Shown here in pieces: positions 20,101-32,900 of a DNA stretch of 64,000 nucleotides. The notes beneath the pieces were generated by a model that was given only the letters and a program-made list of their open reading frames with translations, was not told the DNA's origin and made no database searches. The stretch's first letter is position 1, and the number at the start of each line of letters is the position of its first letter. Position numbers and translations under genes: made by a program. Source of the DNA: Sanderia malayensis (taxonomy: Eukaryota > Cnidaria > Scyphozoa > Semaeostomeae > Pelagiidae); contig RQOL01000718.1 in the NCBI GenBank assembly GCA_013076295.1, forward strand, positions 2,418,001 through 2,482,000, written 5' to 3'.

Positions 20101-23100
20101 GATGAAATTGACGTGACTATTCTTACTGCATGCTTACTCGAAAACCAGGACGAAGAAAGAAACATTCGCGATCGCCATCGAGAATTTCAAAAAAACGAAG
20201 CTCAGATCGAGAAAGACAAGCACCAGGAGTTGATTTCCGCAATGGACAAAGCCAAGGAGCATGTTATGAAGATTTTCAGGAAGAAATATAAAAATATGAA
20301 AGATAAAGAGGTATTGTTTTAAAATTGTGGACTTTTTCCTCAGCTCCCGTCAAAACCAAAAACTACTGTTTTATTACAATATAAGACAATTTTACAACAC
20401 ACGTACCTGTATAAAGTGCCTGTAATTGTACTCTCCAGATACAATAGATTTGCATTTGTCAATTCCAACTTCTTTTGGCTACTTTTTAGCAAGCTCTATC
20501 GAAACGAGATGAAAGACTTCAAGAACAGATCAGGGAGGCATTCAAACGGTCCGAAAAACAACTTGTTACAGCACTGGGGAGAAGAAAACAACAAGTAAAG
20601 GTATATAAGTATATGATAACGTTATTATCCCTAATTTATCTCAATCTAAATTTAATTGATATATTGTATACCTTCATTTCAGGACATGTTCGGAGATCTT
20701 GTATTTGCTGATAAACAGTATGGAGGCAAGGGTGGCGAAAGATGGAAAGTTGATTGGAATAAAACAACACAGCCCATTCAAATCAAGTTAAAATGCCTGA
20801 GAAGTGTGCGAGATAAACTTCCAAGTAAGCAACATATTCATAAGGTTGATAACAAGACAGTCGTGATGAAAAAACATATCACCATGTCTGGCTGGATCTA
20901 CTGCTCCACACGTAGAAATATCTCCATGTAGCTTGATCTATATCTTTGTAAATGTTGTACCTCATAGAACAGAACAGCCTACTAAGCTATTGGTGCGTGG
21001 AATTCACCAGAAAAACAACTGATTATTTAAACCTTTGAAAGTAACAGTTAACTGAGCTTCTGTGTCCACGCGATTTTTGCTAATGTGCACGCGTGTATCT
21101 CTTGTGCGTATTCATTCATTAAATATTCCTTCTTTGCAGTTGGGCAATACGTATTAATGGTGGCGCTGTACAGTAGGCTCGGTGGTCATTTAATGAAATG
21201 GTCAGATTTAAAGGGACAGAAGTGGGGTGCTGCCACGATGCCCCTTCTACACGATGGGGAATTCTACAACACAGAGATGAAAGTACGTACACCCGTGTGA
21301 CAGCGCGATTTCTATTTGCATCACCTTGCTAAATTGACCTTACCCGGGGGATTCATTAATAACGATCTTTATACTTTCCAGATCGACCAAAGCGTGTTCA
21401 CGAGGTGCCCATCTAAGCCTGATATGAGGCCTGGAATGGTACTCATGTTTGAGCTGTACATTCTCAGTGGACCAGTCACACCAATTGACAAGGTCTGCGC
21501 ATGGGGTTGCTTTCCAATCTGCGATGGAAACTTTAACGTCATTGACGGAAAGTAAGAACATGGAAATGTTTCTGTCCCTCTCCTCAGCTGGTTCCCTCTC
21601 CCTTTTCCTTAGGGGGGGGGGGCAGTCGGCAAGTGTCACAAAAGGAAGATATGGGTCACTTTGTCGCATGTTATTTCAAGTTTCTGTCCCTCTCCCCAGC
21701 TGGTTCTCCCTCTCTTTTCCCAAGGGAGAGACAGTCGGCAAGTGTTTCCTAAGGAAGATAGGGATCACTTTGTTACATTTTATGTCATTGTTCGTTGTCT
21801 TTCTTAGATGCAAAACACCGTTACTTAGAGGTACCATTGATCCATCGGTTGAAAAATTCCAAATGATTGAAGAACGCCTTGCGACTGATTTGGAATACTG
21901 GATGTGTAACTTGTATTTTGAAATCGTTAAAATGCCAAGGTATTGCACAATGCTTATGCAGTTAACGCTTCACTACACTATACATCATACTTATACCATA
22001 CCATACTTACCATACTATACTGGGCTTATGCAATAATATGCTAGGCAACCAAAAGTAATCACACTGTATTATACTATCCTTTAGTGTGCTATGTATACTA
22101 TGCAATCGATTTTTACAACAGATACTTGGAAGGGATAGGTCAGAAGGAGTACGAGGTTGAGCTTCACTTTTCATCTGGGCTGGTCAGCTATCCGATACGA
22201 ACAAAGACGGGAGAAGACTTCATCGATGGAGAATATCCAGTGTATGGTTCAGTGACTGACATTGGATCTATAGCAGCAAGCCGGGCTTCTATGCAGCCGT
22301 CCATCATGCAAGCCAGCTCGGTGAACATGAAAGATGACAACAACAAATTCATGGGACAAAGCAACATCAAAGTTACAGTCGAGCCACCGCGACGGAAGGT
22401 TTGAAACGATTTTCAATACACCCAGTTGTCTTCAACCTGCTTTAAGACTTGCTGCATAGGTTTCTACATACAATAGGACCACTAAAAAAGCAGTCAAATG
22501 TTATTGCTGTTGTTGCGAACAAATCAGTCTGTGGCAGTCGGATTAAACTGCTTGATGGTAGGCAATGTTTGTGTGATGTGAAACAAACAAACCGGTGTTG
22601 AAGCTAGCGTGGTTTTTTCCTTGTAGGTATCACGCCCCAATTCCGGGTTATCTGCAACCATGAAGCTGCAAAGAGCATCGGTTATCTCCACAGAGCTACG
22701 TCAGCGAAGAGCCTCTCATACATCGATCAATCATCCACTGGAAGAACTTGCCGCGCCTTCTCCTTCACGTCGCAAATCTTCGCTGGCTGGCGTCTCGCGG
22801 AGATCAGTCGATGAAAAGAGTCTGGGCTACAGTGATGAAACTGACACCGGAAGTGGAACTGATTACGATGAAGATGACGTGTGCGTTGTCAAAAAGGATT
22901 ATGGGTTCAGACCGGTCAAAAATAAACCCGGCATGTATTTCAAGGTAAGCCATTTCAACAAATGATACAACTGGATGAGGTTGAGTAAAGACCATGGTTG
23001 CACTCCTTAGTGCATAACCAATACCTTACGAAGATAGAAAGCGTATTTGCCAATCAATTTAAACCTTGTATATCGTCCTACTTCACTCGGTTGCATTCCA

Positions 23101-25802
23101 ATTTCCATTCTAGGAGCATCAAAACAACCCTGCCGATATTTATGCGAGGAAATTATACAAGAAGATGCCGGAAACAACGCAAGCATCGAACAAACGAAAG
23201 AAAAAGAGAGTGACTCATCTTGATGATCTCAAGCAACATTCCTATAACGTCAAGTAAGTCAAGAAGACTATCTTCATTTTGCATTCATCATGGCAAGCAT
23301 TCTGTCCATAATATACGCAATGCAAAGTTAACAATGCTTCTCTTCTTCTTTGAACTCTCTGCCTCTTACATGCTTATCTTCTTCTTTGAACTCTCTGCCT
23401 CTTACATGCTTCCCTTCTTCTTTGAACTCTCTGCCTCTTACATGCTTCCCTTCTTCTTTGAACTCTCTGCCTCTTACATGCTTATCTTCTTCTTTGAACT
23501 CTCTGCCTCTTACATGCTTCCCTTCTTCTTTGAACTCTCTGCCTCTTACATGCTTCTCTTGTTCTACTTCTTAGTTTGAGCCACGCATATAACATCTTGT
23601 TATTCCTTTTCCAAACTGTGTGAATACTTTCTCTGACGAACTGAGCCACTATTGGTGTGCCTTGTTTTTCTAGCTATGCCATTCCAATTCCTGTTATTTT
23701 ATTCAGGTCACTGTGGTCTAACAAAGGACACGTGCCTCGCAGAGGTCGAGAGAAGATGCAGTACATTGGCAGAATGATGCTAGCCGAGCTTGGCTTTTCT
23801 CAATGGAGAGACAGTCAATTCTGGTGCACAATGTTCATGCTCGTCGTCACTTGGTTCATGCGATTGTATCTGCATTACTTTGGCCAATGGGTGCTACTCA
23901 AGTCGCTGTCCATACCAATCAATAAGTAAGTCCTTAACGCATATTGAATAGCAACATGAAATGATGGGTTATGTGTTGAATGATGGGTTATGGTTATGTG
24001 TGAAATGAAATTAAATGATGGGTTATGGTTATGTGTGAAATAAATGGGTTATGTGTTGTGTGTTGTGTGTTACAAGACAGAAATCACGGTGATAATGATG
24101 ATGATGATGATATCTCCTTCTAGGTTCAATTTCTATGCACATACAGTGAATTTGAACTACCAAGACACATTGTTACAAGCACGACATGAAATGGGTATCG
24201 TTATCATGGGACCATTCACGAATTTCCTCTTTTTCTTCATGTTCATACCACTGACGTATGGCTTTCAACGGTTCTTCAAATGGTTCCCAGCTATTATCAC
24301 TCAGTTCATGTTGGCATTTGGAATTCAAGCCTTTCTCGATCCTCTCTGGATTCTGCTCGTCGACGTTGCATTGGGAAGGTAATCAACGTATTGTGACTAT
24401 CATCATCGCACCCCCGAACATCTATTGTAAAACAGTACAATGTGACCTGTTTTCAGGGGGTCCGGCATATCTGCTGATTTACTGAAACAATACATACGCC
24501 CCTGTGAAACTGCTCCATCCATTGCATAATCAACGAGAATATCATTATTGCAGGGGGGTTAATATTTGCCTGCTTGATCGGTCTTCAGTGCTTGTTCATT
24601 TCCAAACATCTTTTTGTTTTCATCACCAGATACAAGAGCATTGGTGGACCTGAGCCTATTGGCGACGCATTCAAGTTGTACTGGCATTTCTATCGCAACT
24701 ACCGAAACGCGGACGTAACATTGTATGTCGGCATGTCTCTCACTATCTTCCTCTACGTTGTCATTGCCTTCTCGACTGCCGCACTCTGGTACATGTTCTT
24801 TACCAGTCTCCACAACAATGGTCGCTTGATGGACGTGTACTGGAGGCTGCATGGAAGCGAGGACGAGTTCTTTTTGCCTTACGATCTCGAGGTTTCTAAC
24901 GAAGAGTTGAACTACATATGCATGAAATCTGAGCAGTGGAGAGGCGAGGATGGTGAGAGGAGAAAAGTCGCCGTATACGATTACGTTTGGGAGCAAGAAG
25001 AAGTACGTATTCTCTATCTTGTATTCTTTCTTATGGACAGGTATAGTCAGCAATACCGACCCCCCTTCACAACAGGTTGAATAAACTTCGCTTGTTTTTC
25101 CATCTGATTTCAGCTGGATGAAGAGAACTGGGACAACCCAAAGTCTCATGGCCAAAAGACTGGAGCCAAAGAGGTCACAACTCACTTATCCATTCATACG
25201 ATAAGTCAGGATGGACTCATTGAGCTGTATCGACAATTTCTGCGTCTTCCGGACGGAGCAATAATCGAGGTAAATGTCTTTACAGTGCTTCTATGCTCAG
25301 CCATTTTGTCGGTATTAAATCATGTAACAGATTAATGAATGTCACACAAACCAGAAGGACTATATTTCCACGAGACAGGGGTTTAGACCTTTGGGTTATG
25401 GATCCATATGTTGTATGAAAACGATGTTGAATATCATGATTGAAAAAAAGCTGAGAGTAATGCCATTGAGTAGTGCTGCTACTCAATGAGCATACCTTTG
25501 CTGCAACGTATACCTCCTCATCGTGGAGGAGGTATGTGTTGTATCTCTGCATCGAATTTTCAGTTCCATGAGACGATTTCTCACATGTCATCTCATTCCT
25601 TTCGTCAAAGGTATTTGGTGAATTGAACATGCCTGGCATTGATGAGGGCGTCAAGCAAGCCTTGATGAAACGAACTGGCTTTCAGGGCACTTCCAACAAT
25701 GTTCGTCGCAGTCGCTCACTCAGCATAAACTCGTTAGCAAGTGCCAATGACAAGAATCCACTTCGACGCATGTCATCAAACAGGCTCGATGTCCCTGTAT
25801 GA
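17137..25802 (+). CDS. Large four-pass membrane protein with C2-like region (paralogue A)
   Basis: Exons: 17137-19531, 19671-19927, 20149-20310, 20490-20600, 20683-20824, 21140-21282, 21382-21551, 21808-21939, 22122-22398, 22627-22944, 23114-23253, 23707-23925, 24124-24378, 24630-25002, 25114-25269, 25611-25802. Together they give 1,813 codons. The first 798 residues are Lys/Glu/Asp-rich with 70-residue repeats. Next come a coiled-coil stretch (about 800-980), a beta-rich C2-like region (QPIQIKLKCLRSV, GQYVLMVALYSRL, GMVLMFELYILSG), a serine-rich linker, then four hydrophobic segments encoded at 23800-23900, 24185-24270, 24295-24370 and 24710-24810. The tail is basic and ends DVPV. I do not recognise it firmly. 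The layout recalls ojoplano/OFCC1, an epithelial-morphogenesis membrane protein, but I could not verify that. It faces paralogue B tail to tail. Confidence 0.85.
17635..18750 (+). repeat. Five 210-bp (70-residue) coding repeats plus a decayed sixth
   Basis: Units begin at 17635, 17845, 18055, 18265 and 18475, exactly 210 bases apart, with a degenerate copy from 18685. Each encodes a sequence like KLPEVVSVPDAIPTARVEED, followed by KIDDK, SRGQPLAKD, KGTEGRKIEAGS and KSLKKETYQ. The frame is kept throughout. Paralogue B lacks this block. Confidence 0.95.
19970..20032. mobile_element. 63-bp perfect hairpin with flanking 9-bp duplication
   Basis: A stem of 24 base pairs (AGTGAACTCTATATAAGAAG and on) closes on a short loop. 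The 9-mer GTTCAGTGA occurs directly before it (19961-19969) and one base after it (20033-20041), as expected for a target duplication. It is intronic in paralogue A. Confidence 0.7.
21565..21780. repeat. Duplicated ~115-bp intronic segment
   Basis: TTTCTGTCCCTCTCC, CAGCTGGTTC, CAGTCGGCAAGTGT and AGGAAGATA recur in the same order in two adjacent copies. The first copy has a G run at 21614-21622. Lies in intron 21552-21807 of paralogue A. Confidence 0.8.
23339..23565. repeat. 36-bp minisatellite, about 6.3 copies
   Basis: The unit CTTCTTTGAACTCTCTGCCT then CTTACATGCTT recurs every 36 bases with only a two-base variation (AT or CC). The period is a multiple of three, so both open frames through it are artefacts. 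Intron 23254-23706 of paralogue A. Confidence 0.95.
23957..24065. repeat. Short tandem repeat (AATGATGGGTTATG)
   Basis: Variants of AATGATGGGTTATGGTTATG recur several times in intron 23926-24123 of paralogue A, followed by a short GAT run near 24093-24110. Confidence 0.7.
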
Positions 25803-25825
25803 TACCAATGGATACAACAATGATA

Positions 25826-25878
<53 letters not shown>

Positions 25879-26964
25879 AATGATGATGATGATGATGTAG
25901 CTGATACTGATTTCAACCTCTTTCCACGACCTACTGTACAGATACAACCAAGATATCACCATTGTATTACGATTGACCTTATGCACTGCCACATAGGATG
26001 GTCCTCTTTCAATCCTCTTGTATAGAAAGCATATAATCACATTGCGTTAACATGTTATTCGGTTTTATATCCAGTGCTTAGTGTGCTTCATTGTTTGTTT
26101 TTTGACAGCAGGGATATCCGTATAACTCAATGCGAAGCTTGAGATGTGATATGCTTGTAAGAAACTGAACAGTTGTATACGATACTCCGGGCAGGTCCCT
26201 TGTGTTATTTATTCCTTGTCTCTCATAGAATTAACTGTATCTTAGTATCTGTATTGTGTTTGTATCATACTGTATATAGCGAGTAGTTCATAGCAGCTTT
26301 GCACTTGTGACACGTATTTTGTGTACCAGAATACAATATTCATTTAACGATTTTCAATCTTTGCCCATCTCTACTTCTCCTAATATGCCTAAAAGCCAGT
26401 GGTGTACAGCGGTACACGCTAAGAGAGCCGATGCAGCGATTGAGCAACGCGTTAAACATTTTCTCCTGAATCTATATGCAAACACTTATGTATAACGTAC
26501 AACAAAATTATAATAAATTAGCAAAAAGGCCCAGCCTTTCCTACGTCATACAATAATGAGAAGTAAAACAATGTGCAGCAGCTACCACCCCTGGGAGGCT
26601 CTCATGAGCCATCAATAACTCATATAACATGACATGTACCGAGGAGGGTATAGTGACTGACGGTTTAAGTGCATATGTGCTTAATACACATAATATCAAA
26701 AACTACTCAACGCTAAGAATGCGCGCTTACACTTGGTATTTACACGAAGACAAGTGTCAAAGAGATATAAATAGCAAACCCCCGTGAACATTACAGATTA
26801 AACTGCTATACATATATATAGCACACAGTCAAAACGGGGGTGCAAATGGCACACGACAAATGATGCTCCATACGTAAGAGAATATAATAAGTAGAAAGAT
26901 AAGTATAGCTACCCTGTATCCAAAGAATTCGAATGGAAATATAAATGGGCCAAGTTTCTGCTCG
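25803..26964. other. Shared 3' region between convergent paralogues
   Basis: The two stop codons are 1.16 kb apart. A plus-strand AATAAA lies at 26512-26517 and a minus-strand one at 26208-26213. If both are used the two 3' UTRs overlap by about 300 bases. No other gene is visible. Confidence 0.45.
25821..25898. repeat. GAT trinucleotide microsatellite
   Basis: A nearly pure run of GAT units with AAT interruptions, starting about 20 bases after the stop codon of paralogue A and so probably in its 3' UTR. The long D-rich and I-rich open frames here come from the repeat. Confidence 0.95.
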
Positions 26965-29900
26965 TTAATTCACAGGCAGACCAAGAAATTGTGAAGATTC
27001 GCGTCTTCCATCGTCATGCTTTCCGACAGAGCTTTCTCCGGATGACACGCTGTACGAACGGTTACGGTAGCCCGTCACCTTTGGCGATCCGCCTTGGAAA
27101 CTATCTCGACGCGGTCCTTGGAGTCTGCGCTGGTCCTCTGAAGCAGGCATTTTTCCTTCTCCAAAAACCTAGCCAAAAAACAAAATAATTGATTAAAATA
27201 CACTAAAGGATAAAATAGAAATAGCAAATAAATGAAAACGGTGTGTATATGAGTGTCAAGAGAAACATACCTCGACTATGGCACCATTGTGGAGTCTTAG
27301 AAAGTGCCTGAACAGCTCTCTGAGACCATCCAAATGAATCGTGTGGATTGAAACGTGTGTGATGGCTTCTGAACGGCCTTTTGGGTTTCTTTTCGACTTC
27401 ACATGGCTCCAATCTTCTTCAACCACCTACAGGATATTCAACAAAAAATACACGAGAATTTCAGTGATTGTTCGTTAAAGGAGCTCTCCGGATAAAAAGG
27501 AATGCGGCTAGTTTGAGAACGCAAAGAAGGCTCGTAGAGGCTCTAGAGTGGAATGCTTTGAACAATGCTTGGTAGAGTTAGCAAATGCTGAAACAATGCT
27601 GGGTAGAGCAAGCAAATGCTGGAACAAAACTTGGTAGAGCAAGCAAATGCTGGAACAATGCTTGGTAGAGCAAGCAAATGCTGGAACAATGCTTGGTAAA
27701 GTAGGCAGAATGGTTGGAACAATGCTTGGTAGAGCAAGCAAATGCTGGAACAATGCTTGGTAGAGCAAACAAATGCTGGAACAATGCTTGGTAGAGCAAA
27801 CAAATGCTGGAACAATGCTTGGTAGAGCAAGCAAATACTGGAACAATGCTTGGTAGAGCAAGCAAATGCTGGAACAATGCTTGGTAGAGCAAGCAAATGC
27901 TGGAACAATGCTTGGTAGAGCAAGCAAATACTGGAACAATGCTTGATAGAGTAAACAGAATGGTCGAAACAATGCTTGGTAACAAAGTAAACAGGGCAAT
28001 TAACTTGTATCGCACCTCTTCCTCTTCCCATGAATACCGATAAACATTGACCTTCCTTTGTTCGCCTTCCTGTCCTCTCCATTGCTCTGCCTTGCGGCAT
28101 ATGTAGGCCAGTTCATCGTTAGACATCTCCAAATCGTAGGGCACAAAGAAATTCGCCTCATTTCCGTGCAGCCTCCAGTAGATGTCCATCATCCGACCGT
28201 TGTTGTGCAGACGCATGAAGTACATGTAGAGAACGGTGCATGCACAGAAGATTGTCGTGGCGTAGAGAAACAGTGTTATGGATATGCTGATAAACAGTGT
28301 TATGGTTCCACTGCTGTAATAGCGACTGAAGTGGAAGAACAGTCTGTACGCATCACCAATTGGATTGTCTGTGCCGAGGTTTCTGTATCTGAAAGAAGTA
28401 AGAAGCAAATATATTCATCAACTGATTGATTCATGACAATGACAACCGAGTGGTTAGGTCGCTCTATTTCATGAATCCACAGCTCTCTTGATCAGAGAGC
28501 TGTGGGTTCAAGACGGTACAGAATGGTTAACAATGTGTGAAGAAAGTATTTGCCAACTCCCTTGAATTCCAGGCGAAGCGAAGAGGAATCACGAGGTGTG
28601 ATGACATCAAAAGGAAATAACCAGGGTCGCAATGCTTAGATTAGCTTGGCTAAACAGTGGATATTCTACGCTTAGCGCATTAATCAATACCATACAAAGA
28701 GAGAAAGCGTATTTACTAATGAGCCAAGCAATCAATCCAGCAGTTGATTGTAGATGAAACAATAAGCTAGATGAACAACTGCAGGTTCTAATACGCGGGT
28801 TTTTTACTGCACAATGGTATGAAAGGAAAAGCAGCTTGACCTACCTGAGCTTTGCAGTATCAACAATTAATATCCAAATAGGATCCAATGCCGTGTGTAT
28901 GCCAAAGGCCATGAGAAAGCGCGAGAAGAAGTTGGGGTATTTATCATAAAGCAACTGAAAGAAGTAGGTCAGTAGGATCATCAAAATCAACACAATGAGA
29001 TTCGTGAATGGTCCAATTACGAGTAGAGCTATTTCTTCTTTCGTTCGCAGAATCGTGTTCTGGAATCTGATGTTCACGGTGTATGGCAAGTATTCAATAC
29101 TGGAAGACAATAAGGTGGAAGAGAATTAAGATGAGGTACAAGGGTAGACTCGCTACATTACGACCCACTGCCTCGCTCGTAACTCGCTCAACACAACAAC
29201 CTCAACCAGCAAGCAAAACGAGTGAAGCACAGGAACGCAATGTAGTGAGTCTAGTACAAGGAAACCGTTGTGGAGAGTTGGAAATACAAAAATATAAATA
29301 TTGAATAGCTCTGTATAAAATAGGAGGGCACAGAAGAATAAAACCTGAACGAAAAAAGAAAGGAGAAGAAAAAGGGTAGAAGAAGAGAAGAAAAGGTTGA
29401 AGCAAATCCAGTCAAAACAACACAAAAGATCAGGTAGGAAAAAGAGGTTTCAATAAAACATATACCTGTTGATTGGTATTAGCAATCCGACAAGCAACAC
29501 GTACTGCCCTACATAATGTAGATACATTCTAATCCACCATGTGAGCACCAACATAAGCATCATGGACCAGAATTCCTTGCTCTTATACGCCCATAGGTCA
29601 AGTTCTATGGGGAGCATGCGCATAACGTACTGAAGCTTTGTACGATTTCTGTGCAGAACATTCTTCTGCTTAGCAGATCTCTTTGCCCTGTGAGAAAATC
29701 GTAAACATAAACAGTATGAGATAGAATAAAATGAAGTTAGCAACAACTTGGGGTGTTGTACATAAATGACTAGTTGTACACCTACTTTATAGCAACGGTA
29801 TGCTGCTCCAATTCCTCGAGATGGGTCAGCTTACGTCTCTTCTCTTGTTGCCTTATGAGAGGAGTCCTTGGCAGCATCGTGAATCGCTTTGAAGCATCGT

Positions 29901-32900
29901 TGTCTGATTGATGCGTCTGACGAACCTGGAGGGGGATTACATCAATGATCAGAAGAATCAATGATCGGTAATCAAAAAATATTGATTACGAATCGGTTAA
30001 GCAAGATTAATCAACAATCAATCACGGTTCATCAATAAAACCTCACGAATCAAAGATTATCGATGAAGAATCATTAAGGAAGGGTGATTAAAAACAGAAC
30101 GATTAACCCCACAGAATTCATACCTTGTAGAAAATTCCAGGGTGTCCTTCAACAGGTTTCAATCCACTGCCCTTACCAAGGACGTAAACATCATCATCAT
30201 CCGAATATTGAGACTCAGACGACGATTCGTCATCACCCAATGAAACGCCTTTTTCTTCAACAACTTTGCGCGAGCCGTAGACAGTGAACGGTCTGTGAGT
30301 TGCTTCATCGGTAGAGGGGTGTGACTGACGTATGGATGATGGGGCATTGGATACTTTTCTTTGTCTCAACTCAGCCGATACTTGGGACACTTTTCTCAGC
30401 TTCCGGGTTGAATCGGCCAGAGAATGCGAGCTTCCTGACGCCTGAAATGCAGCAAAGAACTGTCAGAAGACTGTCTTAACACGACAGGACATTATTAATA
30501 CGAAACGATGCGATGAGGAAGGGAATCCTTGAATATGAGGATCGTGTTTTTACAAATTGACATAGGAAACCAAATAGGAATAGCAAAGAGTGGGCTGAAG
30601 GAACCGGGACAATCCAAAACAAAACAAAGAAAACCAAAAATAAAGGATACCAATGATAAAGAAAACCAATGATAAATAATATTTGACAGCACGCTATGGC
30701 AAAGTATAACTGACCTCTTTCTGAGACACGGCTGGTACATCAATGGCTATGGTAGCTCCTGCGTAGTGGCTAGGACCAGATTGAGAGTGGAGCTCTTTAT
30801 CATCGTGGTCTTCGTATGGAGGTGGTTGAGAGCTTTGAAGAGATGCATTACTGGCCACGACTGATGGAGGAATGGGTTTTTCTTTGTCAGATGGATACAA
30901 TGGCTTTCCAGTTGTCTCCATCTGTCTGCTCAATGAACTGGACGTCTGTGAAGTAAATTGAAGCTCGACTTCGTACTCTTTTTGTCCGGCCAGATATCTA
31001 AGTAAAATAATATATAATGATACAAATGTGGGTTAGATTCGCACCTCAACATCTTCTCTGTACCTAGTTCACTCCAATCCAAATTACTATCTTCACCACA
31101 ACTCACAATGATTACAATATCTATATTTCACTTCTTTCGAATACCATTCTATCACAACTCTTTTCTTCCTTCTATCACTCACATACTTTCACTTCGTGAA
31201 TTGCGTATTATCTCCAAATACCCTGAACTGCAACTATCCTTTACAATGTTGAATAGAAGAAATTAAAGGAGTCTTGTGCTTACTTTGGAAGTTTGACAAT
31301 CTCGAAGTACAAGTTGCATAGCCAATGGTCAATGTCAGACGCAATTAATTTCTCTATTGTTCCGAATTTGTCAATAGATGAATCGACGTTGCCTCGTAGC
31401 AATGCAGTCTTGTATCTGAAAGATGTAATGAAGTTGATAATCTGCTGCATGATGAAGACGATTATGGTAAAAAGGAGATGATGGAAGAAGATGGTGATAA
31501 AAAAATAACACGATGGGAATGAGGTAAGGAGAAAAAGGGAGAATAAAGAGAAATAGAGAAAATCAGGAGGGAGAATAAAGAGAAGTAGAGAGAATCAAGA
31601 GGGAGAATAAGGAGAAATAGAGAGAATCAAGAGGGAGAATAAGGAGAAATAGAGAGAATCAAGAGGGAGAATAAAGAAAAATAGAGAGAATCAAGAGGGA
31701 GAATAAAGAAAAATAGAGAGAATCAAGAGGGAGAATAAAATCAACAAGAAGAAAGATAATTAATCACTTACTTTCCTTCGACAACATCAAAATTTCCATC
31801 AGATATCGGAAAACATCCCCATCCAACGACTTTATCAATTGGTGTAACTGCTCCGCGTAATATAAACAGCTCGAACATCAACACCATGCCTGCTTTCATA
31901 TCAGGACTCGATGGACATACTTCGAACACACTCTGGTCAATCTATGAGACAATATGAAACGTGGAAATTTTACAGAATGCAGCAGTGTTCATGGAAAGGA
32001 TCCTCTGCGAATAGCAAACTATCAAGTCAACTTACCGTGAGTTCGATATTGTAGAATTCTCCATCGTGAGTAATGGGCAAAGTGGCTCCTCCCCATTGCT
32101 GCCCTTTCAGTTTTGACCACTTCATTATATGGCCACCCAATCGACTGTATAATGAAGCCATTAAGATGTATCTGCTGGCTGGAAGGAGAGGGAGAGAATG
32201 GAAGTAAAAACTGAAGAAATGGGGGGCGGTATAGAGAGGACCAGGGGGAGAAGCGGGAGTTCTAGGGTGCAGAGAGGGCCAGAGGGAAAAGTGGGGGATC
32301 CACGGTGTAGAGTGGGCCAGAGGGAGAAGCAGGGGATCCACGGCTTGCCCCTTTTCATTGACTTCATTTTTTCAAAGAATTAAAGAAGAAAGGAAAGAAA
32401 AATAATAAACAGAATAATAATATATCAAATAATAGAATAATGGAAGAAGAAGAATAATGCATCACATATACATATAAATGAATCATAGGTCATACCAGGT
32501 AGCTTATTCTTGACACCTCGCAAACATTTCAGTTTAATCTGAATTGGTTGTGGAGTCTTCTTCCAATCGACTTTCCATCTTCTGCATTTACTACCATCGT
32601 ATTGACCATCGGAAAATATAAGATCACTGTACATCGTCTGAAAGTGAACATATCAACAATTTGACATTTGAAAGCAGCGCTTGGGTGCAAGTGCTAAGCA
32701 AGTAGAGAGATAACGGCTAGAATCGGACAATATTGAATATTTGATCTTTTATCATCAACAAAGATGATAGTGGCAAAATTAAAGAGCTGCTATGCAACAA
32801 AATTGTCGATTCATCTATTGACAGAGCTGCTATGCAACAAAATATCTATGAATATGTGCACTGCAAAATTACTTTAATTTCTCCTTTTTTCTTTGCCAAC

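Noticed and set aside
23220..23579. Plus frame repeating FFFELSASYML
   Set aside because: It arises because the 36-bp intronic minisatellite period is a multiple of three.
25720..26040. Poly-isoleucine and poly-aspartate frames
   Set aside because: Translations of the GAT microsatellite after the stop codon of paralogue A.
27560..27990. Regular repeats considered as a CRISPR array
   Set aside because: Units abut with no unique spacers, the host is a eukaryote and no cas gene is present. The same applies to the arrays at 11797, 23339 and 31531.
27508..28408. Long minus-strand frames with ALFQHLLALPSIV repeats
   Set aside because: They read through the 31-bp minisatellite in an intron of paralogue B; the true exon ends at 28016.
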